The position numbers were made by a program, and so were the translations under genes. A DNA stretch of 35,654 bases from Halobacteriales archaeon QH_10_67_22. GTDB lineage: Archaea > Halobacteriota > Halobacteria > Halobacteriales > Haloarculaceae. Of the stretch, positions 34,163-35,654 are shown in pieces (within the stretch, counting starts at the first letter, position 1; each line of letters opens with the position of its first letter). A model generated the notes under the pieces. The model searched no databases. It saw only the letters and a program-made list of their open reading frames with translations, and was not told the origin of the DNA. The stretch spans positions 22,151-57,804 of the forward strand of contig PXQN01000015.1 in the NCBI GenBank assembly GCA_003021305.1, written 5' to 3'.

Positions 34163-35377
34163 ATGTCCTCAGTGTCCAGAAAAGAAGGGTTCCGGTACGG
34201 TTTCTACGTCTTTTCGTACTGGCTGCTGATACTTGTGTTCAGTGGGGCACTGGTCGCGGCCGGGGCGTGGGTCGTCAGCGAACAGCTGGGTGCGATCGGC
34301 ACCGACCGGGAGGGCGGACTGGCCGCGCTCGGCGGGTTCCTCGCCTTCGTCGGCGTGCTCGTGTTCGGCGCTGGCCAGGCGGGACTCGCGTACAAGCTCG
34401 TCGCTGACGGGGTCGAACGGGGGACGCCGGCGGGCGTGTCGGAAACCGGCTCGACCTCCGAGTCCGGAACCGACGAGCGGTCACTGCCGACGGCGGTCGA
34501 CGCCACGGAAGGCGACGACGGGGCGACGGTGGCAGACGAACCGGCGACGGAACCGTCGGAGCCGGACACGACGGCGACGGAACCGTCAGAGTCGGACACG
34601 ACGGAACTGGGACCGGCCGACGGGCGGTCGTCACGTGAGTCCGAGCAGGTCGGTGCGGTCGACGGTTCGACGCTGTCGGAGGCGGACTCGGAGGCCTCGA
34701 CGGCGCCCGGAGACGCCGCGACGGGCGGCGGCCAGCACGCCAGCGGATCCTCCGCGGTTCCGTCCGGCGCCGACGAGTCACCGGAGGGCGAATCCGAACC
34801 GGCCGCCGAAAACGGTGAACGCGCGCAGTCGGACGATTCGCCGGTCGACGTCGCCAGCGAGAGCGAGATCGCCGAGGAACTCGGCTTCGGCGAGGAGGCC
34901 GGCGGCCAGGAGCCTGTCGAAGAACCGCCGGCGGACGACCCGGCGGACCCGCTGTCACCCGGGCCGGTCGCGGACGACGACGACCCGCTGGCGCCCGACA
35001 GCGATTTCACACCTCAGGACTCCAGTAGAGAGGGCGACGAGGGCAGCGCGGCGTCCGAACAGGCGGGGCCGGAGCCGGCCGAGGAAACCACGGAGGAGGC
35101 GGGACCGCCCGACGACCGGCCGGACCCCGGAGCGGCGTCCGACGGAGCGTCCGACGCCCAGCCCGTGGCCGAACGGCCGACCGACATCGAACCGGCCGAC
35201 GACTCGCCCGACGAGACACCCCCGGACGACCCGTTCGTCGACGCGACGTCGATCGACTCGGTCGACGACGAATCGTCGCCGAACACCGACGAGTCGGTCG
35301 ACGCCGACAGAGAGGACGGTCCGGACTGGACGACGGGGGACGAACATATGGGCGGTCCGAACTCCCCGGAGGAGTGA
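34163..35377 (+). CDS. Two-helix membrane protein with long acidic disordered tail
   Basis: A 404-residue protein of no recognised family. The first 90 residues hold two hydrophobic helices (about 16-38 and 52-75) and are well ordered. The remaining roughly 310 residues are rich in Asp, Glu, Ser, Pro and Thr, with no Cys and almost no hydrophobic clusters. A tandem repeat of a 30-bp unit at 34543-34602 gives two copies of ATEPSExDTT. Such a tail could serve as a cytoplasmic or external spacer. The TGA stop is the first base triplet flanking repeat copy 4. Confidence 0.7.
   Translation: MSSVSRKEGFRYGFYVFSYWLLILVFSGALVAAGAWVVSEQLGAIGTDREGGLAALGGFLAFVGVLVFGAGQAGLAYKLVADGVERGTPAGVSETGSTSESGTDERSLPTAVDATEGDDGATVADEPATEPSEPDTTATEPSESDTTELGPADGRSSRESEQVGAVDGSTLSEADSEASTAPGDAATGGGQHASGSSAVPSGADESPEGESEPAAENGERAQSDDSPVDVASESEIAEELGFGEEAGGQEPVEEPPADDPADPLSPGPVADDDDPLAPDSDFTPQDSSREGDEGSAASEQAGPEPAEETTEEAGPPDDRPDPGAASDGASDAQPVAERPTDIEPADDSPDETPPDDPFVDATSIDSVDDESSPNTDESVDADREDGPDWTTGDEHMGGPNSPEE
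34543..34602 (+). repeat. Two tandem copies of a 30-bp unit within the acidic tail
   Basis: The unit starting at 34543 recurs at 34573 with two base changes, in frame, so the protein gains an ATEPSExDTT decapeptide twice. Replication slippage is the likely source. Confidence 0.7.
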
Positions 35378-35485
35378 GCGGGTCGGGCGTACCCAATTTC
35401 GGCAGTGTCGGTGAGGATCGGCGTTTCGGACCACGGAGATAGTCTTCTGTTTCGTGGGAATACAAAGAATTACGCACGACCGTCT
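35377..35485 (-). repeat. 109-bp MITE-like repeat, copy 4 (one end decayed)
   Basis: Same element in the orientation of copy 2. The 35485 end is nearly intact, but the other end has four changes in its outermost ten bases. TGA lies at 35375-35377 (the stop codon of the acidic protein gene) and at 35485-35487, again 110 bases apart as in copies 1 and 3. Confidence 0.8.
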
Positions 35486-35489
35486 GACC

Positions 35490-35654
35490 GGTCGCGTTAA
35501 CTTAGAGGGTGAGGCGGACGAGTTCTGAGTGTCTATGGCAGAAACCGACCGCCTTAGCGGTCGTATCGCGTGGATAGACGTGTCGTTTGTGGAGCGCCGG
35601 CGGACTCCCGAGTGGGCGATTGAAGTGGGCATCCGGTGTCACTTGGCGGGGATG
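35490..35654 (+). mobile_element. Left end of an IS6-family insertion sequence (partial)
   Basis: A GTCGCGTTAACTTAGAG-like terminus at about 35490 resembles the ends of haloarchaeal IS6-family elements. The transposase start lies 45 bases further in. The element leaves the window at the right edge. It abuts repeat copy 4 with only a few bases between. Confidence 0.6.
35535..35654 (+). CDS. IS6-family transposase, N-terminal part (partial)
   Basis: Forty codons are visible before the window ends. The sequence (MAETDRLSG, IAWIDVSFVERRRTPEWA, IEVGIRCHLAG) matches the beginning of haloarchaeal ISH14/ISH15-like IS6 transposases, which have an N-terminal helix-turn-helix before the DDE domain. The catalytic residues are not in the window, so activity cannot be judged. 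Confidence 0.75.
   Translation, partial: MAETDRLSGRIAWIDVSFVERRRTPEWAIEVGIRCHLAGM

Overview
This is a high-GC chromosomal segment of an extremely halophilic archaeon (class Halobacteria). The evidence is the very acidic proteins, archaeal ribosomal and RNA polymerase genes, bacterioruberin carotenoid genes, a mevalonate-type isoprenoid pair, archaeal proteasome subunits, and TATA-like boxes about 27 bases before leaderless start codons. A Haloarcula-like relative is plausible but cannot be fixed from this window alone.

Layout. Positions 1-8351: the tail of an unknown gene, an Lhr-type helicase, an MBL-fold hydrolase, a three-gene ABC exporter operon whose middle gene fuses a permease to a PrsW-like protease, and a non-coding palindrome-ended relic of an IS200/IS605-type element. 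Positions 8352-14276: an SRPBCC protein, a zinc-finger protein, SBDS, an SDR and the bacterioruberin cluster (crtD-lyeJ-cruF). Positions 14277-15603: a lower-GC pocket with two small unknown genes, initiator tRNA-Met and two copies of a 109-bp repeat. Positions 15601-19415: GtrA, a family 2 glycosyltransferase and a DUF2298 membrane protein. Positions 19539-24941: a damaged Mrp ATPase, a proteasome beta-alpha operon, an ArsR-like regulator, MoaA and a small acidic protein. Positions 25121-31184: the conserved translation/transcription cluster (tRNA-Ser, S13, S4, S11, RpoD, tRNA-Leu, L18e, L13, S9, RpoN, RpoK, enolase, S2). Positions 31428-35654: two DUF5518-like membrane proteins, mevalonate kinase, isopentenyl phosphate kinase, an acidic membrane protein, a fourth 109-bp repeat and the left part of an IS6-family element.

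Two things stand out. First, four copies of a 109-bp MITE-like element have 14-bp terminal inverted repeats, mostly flanked by TGA direct repeats. Each begins exactly on a TGA stop codon: three belong to recognisable or solid genes and one to a doubtful short ORF. Second, three conserved loci (crtD, mrp and the rps11/rpoD junction) each lack a stretch and change reading frame at the join. The S11/RpoD loss would hit essential genes, so assembly error is the leading explanation, but it should be tested.

The genes are mostly housekeeping. The crtD-lyeJ-cruF cluster makes C50 carotenoids from isoprenoids supplied by the mevalonate kinase and isopentenyl phosphate kinase pair. The ribosomal cluster encodes small- and large-subunit proteins together with three RNA polymerase subunits. 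The glycosyltransferase and GtrA genes probably act together on lipid-linked sugars.
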